Shown here piece after piece: positions 1-9,149 of a stretch of DNA of 64,000 bases. This DNA is from Trichobilharzia regenti (Eukaryota > Platyhelminthes > Trematoda > Strigeidida > Schistosomatidae): contig OX235270.1 in assembly GCA_944472135.2 (NCBI GenBank), positions 53,759,267 to 53,823,266 on the forward strand, read 5' to 3'. Below the pieces are notes generated by a model that had not been told where the DNA came from, ran no database searches, and saw only the letters and a program-made list of their open reading frames with translations. Numbering within the stretch: position 1 is the first letter of the stretch; every line of letters starts with the position of its first letter. The translations under genes and the position numbers were made by a program.

Positions 1-127
1 TTGAGTAAATTACAAAACTTTAGATACCATTGTCAACCAAGTAGATAAACCAAGTCGACATTCTGACTAGCTGTTTTCCTGCATTTGAAACTGAAGTTAA
101 ATCACAGATTCAAATATTTAACTTTAA

Positions 128-238
128 ATTGTATGGAGGATTTCACCATGAGCTGGCATCAGTTAGAGAACCACTACTCCCAGGTTTTCCAGTTGTTCTC
201 TAACTGATGTCAGCTCATGGTGAAATCCTCCATACAAT
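128..238. repeat. 44-bp inverted repeat (fused SINE 3' ends)
   Basis: Arms 128-171 and 195-238 are complementary with one mismatch and enclose about 23 bases. The arms are the 3' tails of two oppositely oriented ribozyme-SINE copies (minus then plus) whose bodies are missing between them. The same minus/plus arrangement, with bodies retained, is seen at 2883-3593. Confidence 0.85.
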
Positions 239-279
239 CAAACAAAAAAATCCCTACAAAACCAATACTTGAAAATTAA

Positions 280-681
280 TCTGATGCTCACTAGCGACTG
301 GGTCTATTCAGGCAGTTAACCTGGAGTTCTAGTGGGAAGCCGTGACCAGTAGGGTACAGCAGGTCGAAGATGAGGCAGTAACTCGTCGAGGAAGACATTG
401 GGAAGTGGTTGCGCTATGTCGTGAATTGGCAGAAGTTAGAATTCAAGAACTTTTGAATCGGGTCCCAGTGGCTCAATGGTCTACGAGCTCGCCTTGCAAC
501 CAGAAAGTCCTGGGTTCGAACCCCGGTGGGTGCGTACTGCTGAGGAGTCCCAAACTAGGACGAAACAGCTGTTCAGTACTCCCAGGTTTTCCAGTGGTTC
601 TCTAACTGATGTCAGCTCATGGTGAAATCCTCCATACAATCAAACAAAAAAATCCCTACAAAACCAATACTTGAAAATTAA
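280..681 (+). mobile_element. Ribozyme-bearing tRNA-like SINE, copy 1
   Basis: A non-coding unit of about 400 bases: a 5' segment (280-460), a tRNA-like internal promoter (A-box-like TGGCTCAATGG from 469, B box GGTTCGAACCC at 513-523), a hammerhead ribozyme (534-579) and a 3' tail ending near 680. It is preceded head-to-tail by the 3' tail of another unit (172-279). The stretch 180-620 is repeated almost without change at 3139-3579. Architecture matches the Sm-alpha family of schistosomes (tRNA-like promoter plus hammerhead); assignment to that family is inference. Confidence 0.85.
534..579 (+). ncRNA. Type-I hammerhead ribozyme, copy 1
   Basis: All hammerhead parts are visible. Stem I is GTACTG (534-539) with CAGTAC (574-579). 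The core CTGAGGA (540-546) fits CUGANGA. Stem II is GTCC/GGAC (547-550, 558-561) around a 7-base loop. GAAA is at 562-565. Stem III is only A565-C566 with G571-T572 and lies inside the palindrome AACAGCTGTT. Cleavage is predicted after GTT, between 573 and 574. Such a short stem III is typical of genomic type-I hammerheads thought to act as dimers. Confidence 0.88.
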
Positions 682-1740
682 CTTTTAAGTCGAGCTCAGA
701 CCTAATGACTAGTCACTAGTTCTAGTTATCTTAAGTCAGCTGACGTTAGCTGGATTATAAATGTTTGGTAACATTGTGAATTTTTTTGATTTAGAGCTAT
801 TAAATAATATGGGCGTTTTTAAGCAAGTGTATATTACTTTTAAGTTTATAGCATACTTTCCTAATACCAATTTCTTCCTTCACATAATCAGATTCTATGC
901 CTATGTGTAATAGCATTTGAAGTTGGATGGCTTTTAATTATAAGATCGGATGCCATCATATGAAGTTTTAGGTGGAAATTGAAACTGATATCTAAGTATA
1001 TAATTCTCTGTAATAAATCTTATTGAATATTTCTGGATTACACAAAAAACATATCTATAATCTGCTTAATAATATTATAAATTTGTCAGTTAACTTCAGT
1101 TCAAACCCATCAACACCACCAGACGTTCACTGTAATTAATAAACAAGTATACAATACAATGCACTGAAGTACATTGTAATCTGCATCCTAACCAGAATGG
1201 CATATTCGCACAGTTTCTGAATTTAAGAATGTATGATGTAAATTTCAATCTTAGGAGGGACATTAGCTTCCCCACTGTTGCATTATAAACAATTTCAGTG
1301 AGATAATCATTTCGAGGTCAAGACTTAACTGGGATTTCTGGTGATTATCCAGTGACATCTGATACAATTCTGCTTTAGCAAGGATGTAGTCATGAGGTGA
1401 TGATGAAGGAGCTAGCGGGAAATTCATTAGTAATTGATATTAGTTTATGACGACGAAATTCAGTTTGACATCAGTAAAATTCGTATAAATCAAAAATCGG
1501 AACATTTTTAGTTACTATTTGCAAGAGAGGAAACAGGAGGAGAATTCATGAGAAATACAAATTTCAAAGTTAGAGGATTCCACTTGTTACGACTAATTAA
1601 ATTCAAGTGTACTTTTGATTGGGCACTAGTTAGTAACTAGTGTAATTGGTCTAGTCCTTTGTTCGGCGTAGACTGAATTCTACCAGTCAAATTTGCAATT
1701 AATTAATGCCCAATCAAAAAGTATTCAATACAGTCCTATT
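681..1740. other. AT-rich sequence without recognised gene
   Basis: No convincing ORF or known repeat. The only structure seen is an inverted repeat with 15-16 base arms at 1611-1625 and 1707-1722 (core TTTTGATTGGGCA), which could be the ends of a small non-autonomous DNA element. Confidence 0.5.
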
Positions 1741-1960
1741 GGAGGTCAATAGCGAGTACAAATAGCTCAGTGGTAACGTCTCTGACTGCAGTACTCACTG
1801 GGTGACGCATGTTCGAATATCAGAAGGGGAATAAGTACCTTCAAGGTTTCAGATACGCCTTGCTGACTGGTGAGTGCCAACTAGCACAAAACCTAAGTCG
1901 AAGACCTCCTGCTGACTGCTTCCAACTGTCTAATAAAATCCTTGTTTTCATGTATGAATG
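1741..1960 (+). mobile_element. tRNA-like SINE, separate family
   Basis: An A-box-like stretch (TAGCTCAGTGGTAACGTCT, from 1763) and a degenerate B-box-like stretch (TGTTCGAATATC near 1810) are spaced as in a tRNA gene, followed by about 130 bases of non-tRNA tail. No cloverleaf is complete, so this is called a SINE and not a tRNA gene. No second copy was noticed in the window. Confidence 0.5.
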
Positions 1961-2399
1961 TATGTATGTAGCAACACTTAATGTCTTTACACCTTTGTAT
2001 CTGCTGTTAAGATGATATTCAATAGTTGTTTCTAATGCTTATATGTAGCCACACAATGCAAATTATGTTTACCGATAAATCTCTTGTGGATATGTATAAA
2101 TATAAGCTTATAAACAACTGATTAAAAATAGTATTTTTTTAAAAGAGATATACCACTAATAGAAAGTGAAATTAATTACTTTGATATTATTAGTACCTTT
2201 AAGTTGTTGCTGCCTACTGATCCAATGATAGCTATGATCCACTGCGTTGCTTTTATCTTACTTTTCACATCTCATCAACAAACTCTTTCTTGTTGCTTAG
2301 AGACTTTTTGACGGAATATTCTGAATATAGGACTACTCTTAGAAACAGTAAGTTATGCAAAATGAAAAGGAAAACAAGAATTATATTTCATAATCTCAC
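1961..2399. other. AT-rich stretch downstream of the last visible lipase exon
   Basis: No lipase-like coding was recognised here on the minus strand. It is probably intron leading to exons left of the window, but no other feature was seen. Confidence 0.45.
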
Positions 2400-2696
2400 C
2401 AGATTAGTGTTGGACCCATCGTTTCCAGCAATACTATTAATGACTGACATGCAAAGGTAAGGGTCCAGTCCGCAAACATACTTCCCTAGAAATTTTAAAA
2501 TGTCATTGGAAGGAAGTATTTCACCATTCGTCAGATAACGCATCATGAACTGAAGCATCTTATAATTTTGAGCTAGTGGAAGGAAGGCGCCCTCGACACT
2601 TGCAAAGTATCCAACAGGGCCAAATGCTACAAATAAATTTATATATTGTTGTAGTTCTGGGAAAGCATCCAGTGCTGTCATAGCAATAAGTGAACC
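2400..2696 (-). CDS. Lipase exon: post-elbow helical/cap region
   Basis: Begins GGTTCA after a TAG acceptor and ends before GTGAGA. Encodes GSLIAMTALDAFPELQ, then an FVAFGPVGY segment, typical of the region after the nucleophile in acid lipases. It continues the reading frame of exon 7832-8124. The 5.1-kb intron between them contains SINE copies 2 and 3 and other repeats. Confidence 0.83.
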
Positions 2697-5600
2697 CTAT
2701 TTGAAAGTGGAAAAAACAGAAGAATGGATATCGACTTTATTTATTAAGCACAAGTAACACGAAATGCCTTGTTAAAAAAAAATTACAAAACTGCACACAC
2801 CTGCTATAAATGAACGTTGAAAGGGATATCAATGTACTCTACAGCTAATGATTAAGATCTAAAGTGTGAATAGTATAATTTTCAAGTGTTGGTTTTGTAG
2901 GGATTTGGTTTGATTGTATGGAGGATTTAATCATGAGCTGACATCAGTTAGAGAACCACTGGAAAACCTGGGAGTACTGAACAGCTGTTTCGTCCTAGTT
3001 TGGGACTCCTCAGCAGTACGCACCCACCGGGGTTCGAACCCAGGACTTTCTGGTTGCAAGGCGAGCTCGTAGACCATTGAGCCACTGGGACCCGATCCAA
3101 TGGTTCTTGAACTAGGACGAAACAGCTGTCCAGTACTCCCAGGTTTTCCAGTTGTTCTCTAACTGATGTCAGCTCATGGTGAAATCCTCCATACAATCAA
3201 ACAAAAAAATCCCTACAAAACCAATACTTGAAAATTAATCTGATGCTCACTAGCGACTGGGTCTATTCAGGCAGTTAACCTGGAGTTCTAGTGGGAAGCC
3301 GTGACCAGTAGGGTACAGCAGGTCGAAGATGAGGCAGTAACTCGTCGAGGAAGACATTGGGAAGTGGTTGCGCTATGTCGTGAATTGGCAGAAGTTAGAA
3401 TTCAAGAACTTTTGAATCGGGTCCCAGTGGCTCAATGGTCTACGAGCTCGCCTTGCAACCAGAAAGTCCTGGGTTCGAACCCCGGTGGGTGCGTACTGCT
3501 GAGGAGTCCCAAACTAGGACGAAACAGCTGTTCAGTACTCCCAGGTTTTCCAGTGGTTCTCTAACTGATGTCAGCTCATGAATAAATCCTCCATACAATA
3601 GTATAATTGTCAAAAGGATAAAATGGCTAAATATTAATAGCCATCCAAACATTAGCTGAATTTCACACTTCTCAAATCTACAATTTTCAAGAAAAATTAA
3701 GAAATAAATTTAAAAATTCTCCGACCCACTGACTGAATTTTCAATGATCTGCTGTCATTACTGGAAGGTCTTCAGTGTACACTCCTGAATGATCACTGAC
3801 TAAGAAGAAATATCTATTCCTGGTCTTCAAAGATTCTCGGAATAATTCCGGTTAGTGATGAAATCTACACTAAAACTATCAGTCTAACTAAACATATTAT
3901 TTGGAAAAATAATAAAATTTTACCGTGAATTTTTGTATCATTGATTGTCACTGTTTTATATTTATTGTCTGTCATTGAGGTAACTTAAAATGTTAATAAC
4001 AGTTACCAATACTTTGTCACAGTGTGTAATAACGACGAAACTTATCTAATGTGGAATTACCTTCTGCCACACTGACTACATTTCACCCTTAAATTACTCA
4101 TACAAAATCTTCATAGACAGCTGATGAATTTCCGAGACGAAATCAAAACCAGTGTACGGCAATGATCACTGCTTACCCACTATATGGTAAGTGTGTTTCT
4201 CGAGTAAGCAGTATAATCAGACAAATGTAGAATTTATTTCAGTGTATCGTTTTGCAAGTCATTTGCATGAATGTACTGCATACAACCTCTCAAAGACACA
4301 CAGTTTGCTTTAACAGAAATCTAATCTAATCTTACAAACTCGAAATCAAAGCATAATAGCTATATGAAAGTGTTTAAAGTCATTTGCTTATTTGTGAGTA
4401 AGCTAGTTAATTTTCTAATTCTAAAGTAAATGACGAATACATGTAACTGTCGAAACAAAGGTATGGCCACATCAAAAACATATAGGCATACACTTATATA
4501 ACAATGATACAATAGGCCTAAACTTCTGAACTTTATTTGGTGATTTTAGTGCTCAGTTTTTGAATTGTTTCTTTAAATCTTTCAAATTTTGGGTTAACAC
4601 TACAAAAAAATACTCGCTAGCCAATTTAATGTTACATTTTTGAAGAAAAGGTTAAAGCATAATTATTAAAAAAAGATTGACTTTTCCATTTCACTTTGTC
4701 AATATCTATTTCACGCTCATCGAAGTGGAAATTTAAATAAATTTAGAGATATTGTCCATAACTTAGCATACCCAGTGCCTATTTATTATATTATTATAAT
4801 ACACTAAGTTGTAGAGTTAATGTTCATAAATTTCCAGAAATAGTGCCAAAATTTATTTGAGCGCTATACCCCCTAGTCTTGAAGTAAGTTAGCCATTGGG
4901 AGAATAATACCAACTAATAAGTATATATTTAGCAGTATACATGATTTATCAAAATTCATTTAAATGTGAAGCAGAACTACATAATACTTTCCATGAAATG
5001 CTTATGATAATAAATCCTCATAAAAATACAAATAAATAAATAAAAGGTTAAGTACCTGAACTAACACAGACTAATAAAACTACCTTATTCAGTGATCTCA
5101 TTTATATAAGTTCTATGACCTTTGGTATAAAAATGTATGTTCTAAAAAATAATGATTTATATACAGAATGAACTAATCAATAAGTGTATGAGACCACTTA
5201 GTTAGATTTTCATGAGATACAGTGGTAGAATGCTCTAACTGCTTATTGGTTGGAAACACTATTTACTAGATAAATTACTTGAAATTCTAGGTGTGAATGT
5301 ACTCAGAGTTCCGCTAAAGCACTTAAGGTCAGCGTGTCTCTTAAAGCTTTTCGTCGAATTTGATCGATATTCATGTTAATTTTTGATCTATGTATATTAC
5401 ACTTACGATTCTGTCGAAATTGTTGAGGTTAGAAAAACCAATCACGAAGTCTCATTTAGAATAGCATTACGTGTCTGAACAAAATGATAAATTTTAGAGA
5501 AATTTAGTGATACAGAAGTAGGTACAGTCACTTACATAGTCATTTCTGGTTAATAAAGAATTTACGACAGAGAAGAGGGAGGCTATACAAGACAAAATTA

Positions 5601-8506
5601 GTCTAGATATTGGATTCATAGGGATGTGATTAATTTCCGTGTGTATTTCATTACAAACGGATATCATTTGGATAATTAAATAGCAGGGAACACTGAGTGC
5701 TTGTTTCACTTTCATCTAGGAATTTTCGCTTCTGCACACCAATTACTTGTGCAGCCATCGAGCTCAAGACGCTGTGCGTCGGTGACACAGCAGTTAGGAC
5801 TGTCATCGACCATGCACATGGTCCGGGTTTCGATCCCCGGCCGACGCACACCTGATATCAATGGTCGGCCTGCAAAATTTGAGCTACCTATATCACATCC
5901 TGAAAGATCCATACTTATACCAATAGTACAGTGTGTAATCAAGCGATAGTAATAAAAAAAAAGAAATTGGGAGCGAGGCACTTTTTCCATTTAGCCAACT
6001 GTGGCGCAGTCACATGACTCTTAAATTTCGAGCAACCGGTTATACATCTTTATATCAAGCCTCTCTCACTGATCAGCATCTATCATCACACATTACTCGA
6101 TGAACATTGTCGGGTACAGCTTCCTATTATAGATTCAAGACATTTATCTTGGAGCCATCCAGTAATTGGAAGTAGATTAAAATTTAGATGGTTGGGTTAT
6201 AAAAATTCGACTACAGCATAGTGGCTGAGTGACAAACCTAACAGATTCTCCACTTAGGACCCTGAATTAAGCCATCTTAATGCCATTGCCAAGTCCTCAG
6301 TTAGGATGAAATATCTGTCCAAACCACTATTTTTTCCAACAGTCCTCTGATAGAGGTCGGTTATTAAAGAAATCTTAACTGAAAACAAACTTATTTTCCT
6401 TTTTTTAACCTGAGACTTCAAACATTACTGGATACCATGTTCTAATTCGATAATTTCTCATTAATAAAATCGGCTATTGAATGATTTGTTCCTAATGGAA
6501 AAAAGAGTACCCTATCATGTTGTCAAAGAAAGTGAAAAATGCCCATGCTAGAACTGGAGCACAAATATGTTCCTGTACACCTCAGTCACAATATTTAACC
6601 GTGTCATCCTGGAGAGACTAGAACATCCGAGGTATGGAAACATTCAAGCCTAACCGGTTGGTTTCAAATCAATCCATGTGCATGCTAAATCCCAACACTT
6701 GTCACTAAAATCGAAGAAAGGTTAGTAAATGGTGTGTCAAAACTTTATTGAGCCCGAAAATTCTCTCAACAACAGTGATTTGTAACTGCTGAAACTTGTG
6801 AAAATCATTCAATAGCCATTATTTGATGCCGTATGCTAAGTGAGCCACACGGAAAGCTCTCCGAAGCTATAATTTGAATAAAAGGCTGAGCACTATCATT
6901 GTGGATTGGATAATGTGGTAGGACGTACGGAGTAAGAGAGGGGCATAGGTTTGACTTATGAAAAGACCTTAAAAGAGGCATATTTTGCAAATGATTTATG
7001 TCTCATATCTCACTTATTTGAAGATTCCCAGACGAAATCCAACGAAATGACAGAAGCATCAGAGAAGAGGCAACTTCAGATGAGCGTAGAGAAGACAGAG
7101 TTGATGAAGAAGCCAGCCAACACAAATCAGAATCAGTGTGACAAATATGAAGGAAGTCGTTTCACTCACTCAGGAATGGTAAATTGAGACAGGCATTCAT
7201 CACTCTGAACTCCATGTGAAGGTTCACACCGCTCATCACAAATAACATGAAACGAATTTGGAACGTTAATATCATGTGAGTGCCTTCATAGGGTTGAGAT
7301 ACTTAAAATTTTACTAAAACACCTTCTTCAGGATGTAGACTTTCATTTCTGAATATTAGTTGGCCAACAGGGAAGGATAAGCATCAAGGAATTATAATTG
7401 ACGCAGAACCAGTCAAGAAGGTGTTTTCGAGAAAATTTGCAGGAAAAAAATGCAGATGGGTTCAATGTTCGCTGAGGAGGCAGTTAAATGACATCACATA
7501 TCAGGACCTCGAGTGCAACCAGAATGGTAGGCAACATGTGGGGCATCCAATGTAACATGGGAGGAATCACGTGTAAAAGGAATTGATACCTACGGGTTGT
7601 CGTGAACCATGGTGAAAATGACTTCATAGAAGAAATAATGTGCTGAAGTCCCTTGTCCTACCCTATTCACAAGGAATGAATTTCTACTGCACATGCATTC
7701 AAAGATGAATAAAGACATTAAATCTCCTGCTTATCTGCTGAATAGCAAATATATGTTACAATAACTGCTAAACAAAATTTAGGATAAGACAAGCCTACTT
7801 TACAGATGTGGTGGTTGTTTCATGAACTTACTTGAGAAAATCCAACGTATGTAAGTCTTTCTACTTTTGTTATGGATAGGATGTATTGAATTGTAGCAGG
7901 AAAATCATAGTTAGACATTTCTTGCCAAGTAAAGTCCCAGAACTCTGCTTGACTTGAATCAAAACGTTGATGCTTTTTGGAATATGTACTACCTCTGCTA
8001 TTTCCAAGCCATACATCATAATCATTGTCAGCTAAAATATATGCTAGACTCTGATTCTTCAAGTTCATTGTCCATGCATGCGATGAGTCCAGTAGTCCAT
8101 GTTGTAATAAAATGACTTTGTTCCCTGAAGGTGAAAAAGTAAAGATATATTCATTGAGAATGAACCCAACATAAATGATAGAATAAAGTAAAATCTCAGA
8201 ATTTATTTGTTGAAACATACTCTTATGACTTGTTTTGTTCTTGTAAAGTCTGATTAAACACAGACTATAATAATCTTCAGTAATAACCTCATGTTCTTCA
8301 ACTATATAGCCTTCTCTACGTATTATCTCACTCTTCAAATATGACAATTATATATTCAGAATTTTAAATAACTTACAATATTCATATAAATTTCCGGGTC
8401 TATATTCCCACCAATGAACATTGCAGCTGTTAGGTTTGAATTTAAGGAGCAATATCCTATCCATCTTATTAAAGATAAGAAAGATATAATATAAAAATGA
8501 AAATAC
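2400..8506 (-). CDS. Lysosomal acid / gastric lipase-like protein (partial, 4 exons)
   Basis: An AB-hydrolase lipase of the lysosomal acid/gastric lipase family, whose members hydrolyse triglycerides and cholesteryl esters in lysosomes or after secretion. Exons on the minus strand are 8506-8377, 8332-8221, 8124-7832 and 2696-2400, joined in frame by GT-AG introns of 44, 96 and about 5,135 bases. Exon 1 gives a hydrophobic signal-like stretch, then DPEIYMN. Exon 2 gives SEIIRREGY and VITED. Exon 3 carries LLQHGLLDSS (oxyanion region) and DVWLGNSRGS, and ends in GFSQ. Exon 4 supplies the next Gly, completing the nucleophile elbow G-F-S-Q-G. The initiator ATG is unresolved. The catalytic Asp and His would be encoded downstream, outside the window. 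The short 5' introns and long later intron fit the usual schistosome gene pattern. Confidence 0.85.
2883..3110 (-). mobile_element. Ribozyme-bearing SINE, copy 2 (inverted)
   Basis: Reverse-complement copy of the unit at 280-681, truncated at its 5' side: 3' tail (2883-2973), hammerhead (2974-3019), B box (complement of 3030-3040) and A box (about 3073-3085). Around 3105-3112 it meets a plus-strand copy head-to-head. It lies in the long lipase intron, in the same orientation as that gene. Confidence 0.83.
2974..3019 (-). ncRNA. Type-I hammerhead ribozyme, copy 2
   Basis: Exact reverse complement of the ribozyme at 534-579, with core, stem II, GAAA and stem I all intact. Cleavage is predicted between 2980 and 2979 on the minus strand. 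Being in the sense of the lipase intron, it could in principle cut the pre-mRNA. Confidence 0.87.
3109..3239 (+). mobile_element. Ribozyme SINE 3' half with half-hammerhead
   Basis: Contains only the 3' half of the ribozyme (ACTAGGACGAAAC, then CAGCTGTC and CAGTAC) and the unit's 3' tail. The cleavage triplet is the canonical GTC, whereas the three full copies have GTT. The 5' core CTGANGA is missing, so it cannot fold as a complete hammerhead alone. It is joined head-to-tail to copy 3. Confidence 0.8.
3240..3593 (+). mobile_element. Ribozyme-bearing SINE, copy 3
   Basis: Repeats 281-620 at an offset of 2,959 bases with no difference noticed until about 3579, where the tail diverges. Has the same 5' segment, A box (from 3428), B box (3472-3482) and hammerhead. 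It forms a tandem with the partial unit 3109-3239, giving a ribozyme-to-ribozyme period of 402 bases. Confidence 0.86.
3493..3538 (+). ncRNA. Type-I hammerhead ribozyme, copy 3
   Basis: Identical to 534-579. Cleavage is predicted between 3532 and 3533. Antisense to the host lipase gene. Confidence 0.88.
3600..5760. other. AT-rich intron sequence of the lipase gene
   Basis: Only short AT-rich ORFs, no conserved domain and no repeat with a second copy in this window. Read as intron 7831-2697 of the minus-strand lipase. Confidence 0.5.
5775..5965 (+). mobile_element. tRNA-like SINE family B, copy 1
   Basis: A-box-like CACAGCAGTTAGGAC, B-box-like GGTTTCGATCCCCG, then a conserved tail (GGTCGGCCTGCAAAATTTG, then a TATCACAT segment and CAGTGTGTAATCAAGC) ending in an A-rich run at 5950-5962. 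Close relatives are at 24011-24205 (+) and 25480-25675 (-). No ribozyme was seen in this family. Confidence 0.72.
6215..6380 (+). mobile_element. Decayed ribozyme-SINE fragment
   Basis: Retains recognisable order: A-box-like TAGTGGCTGAGTGACAAA, then AGTCCTCAGTTAGGATGAAA resembling stem II plus GAAA of the hammerhead, then ATCTGTCC and TTTTTCCAACAG. The ribozyme core is mutated and probably inactive. Confidence 0.5.
6490..7690 (+). pseudogene. RTE-1 non-LTR retrotransposon relic
   Basis: Degenerate copy of the reverse-transcriptase half of the element at 30850-34085. Near 6600 it reads as TVSSWRD-like sequence matching ILSRIILERL of RTE-1. 6951-7187 encodes a segment matching the FADDLCL...KTDKL...KTEVMK region (here FANDLCLISH and EKTELMKK). 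It ends near 7690 with a CCCTATTCACAAGGAAT-like terminus. Frameshifts and stops throughout. Lies in the lipase intron, antisense to it. Confidence 0.65.
7832..8124 (-). CDS. Lipase exon: oxyanion and nucleophile-elbow region
   Basis: Starts after CTTCAG and ends before GTAAGT. Carries LLQHGLLDSS, DVWLGNSRG, FWDFTWQEMSNYD and TYVGFSQ, all strong family signatures. The intron after GFSQ splits the nucleophile elbow, and the next exon begins GGT (Gly). Confidence 0.88.
8221..8332 (-). CDS. Lipase exon: SEII / lid-proximal region
   Basis: Begins in phase 0 with Ser-Glu-Ile-Ile after an AG and ends before GTATGT. Encodes the N-terminal lipase segment with VEEHEVITED. The position normally Gly-Tyr-Ile after TED reads YYS here. 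It joins in frame to the next exon. Confidence 0.82.
8377..8506 (-). CDS. Lipase exon: signal-like N-terminus and DPE motif
   Basis: The exon follows a TTTTATTTTAG acceptor and ends before GTAAGT. Its 43 whole codons start with a hydrophobic run (YFHFYIISFLSLI), suggesting a signal peptide, and end with GGNIDPEIYMNI, matching the conserved DPE-x-NMNISEII junction of acid lipases. The first base completes a codon begun upstream. A phase-compatible ATG lies just upstream, but using it would need a 19-base GT-AG intron, so the true first exon is uncertain. Confidence 0.7.
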
Positions 8507-9140
8507 CTAAAATAAAATTAGTTACCATACGAAATACATCAGTTACATTTTAATGAAAATGTTTTCCAGCTTATCAGAAGTCGAGTATATTCGCAGATAA
8601 CAGTAAAATCAAAAGATTTTCGGTGTTAAGATTCGTGATTATTGTTTGTAGCTAGGTGCTATTTGTATCCAACGTATCGGATAATATCAGGAGGCAAAAA
8701 ACAAAGTGTGGTGAGATCAGTTGACTTTGTACTTACAGAAATGAAAATAATCGTGATTATAGAGATTAAACCAATTTTGCAAATAACCTTCAATTTGTGC
8801 GTGTATCGTGGTCTGACTGGAGAGATAAAAAAAACCACAAATTATTGCAGTTCAACTTCAAAGTTTAACAATTTAAGGATCATCATTTAATGAAGACAAA
8901 ATTAAGTAGTACCTATAAAATATGAAAATGAATCATTATTTTACGGTAAGAAAAACACAGTTCTGCAAGCACAGTACTCTTTCAAAAGAATTTGAGCAAT
9001 TCACTTCAAATCTAGTGTAGCAGAATAGGCATCTGTGAGATAAATCCCACATCCTCCTTCATGCTTAGCATAAAAACCAGATAAGGACTCGCCAACACTA
9101 TAGTCTAGGGGCATATAAATTCCTTTACAAAATGGGCAAA
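8507..9140. other. Region upstream of the lipase exons
   Basis: May contain the lipase first exon or promoter on the minus strand, but no initiator could be fixed. ORFs here are short and AT-rich, with no other feature recognised. Confidence 0.4.
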
Positions 9141-9149
9141 GGCTATACT

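Noticed and set aside
461..535. Candidate tRNA gene with good A and B boxes
   Set aside because: No complete cloverleaf or acceptor stem could be drawn, and the sequence continues into a ribozyme in several copies, so it is a SINE promoter and not a tRNA gene.
342..605. 87-codon ORF, repeated identically at 3301-3564
   Set aside because: The repetition comes from the duplicated SINE. The translation runs through the tRNA-like region and the ribozyme and has no protein-like features.
5651..5990. Overlapping ORFs of 66-92 codons on both strands
   Set aside because: They cross the family B SINE and its GC-rich tRNA-like part; shadows of the repeat.
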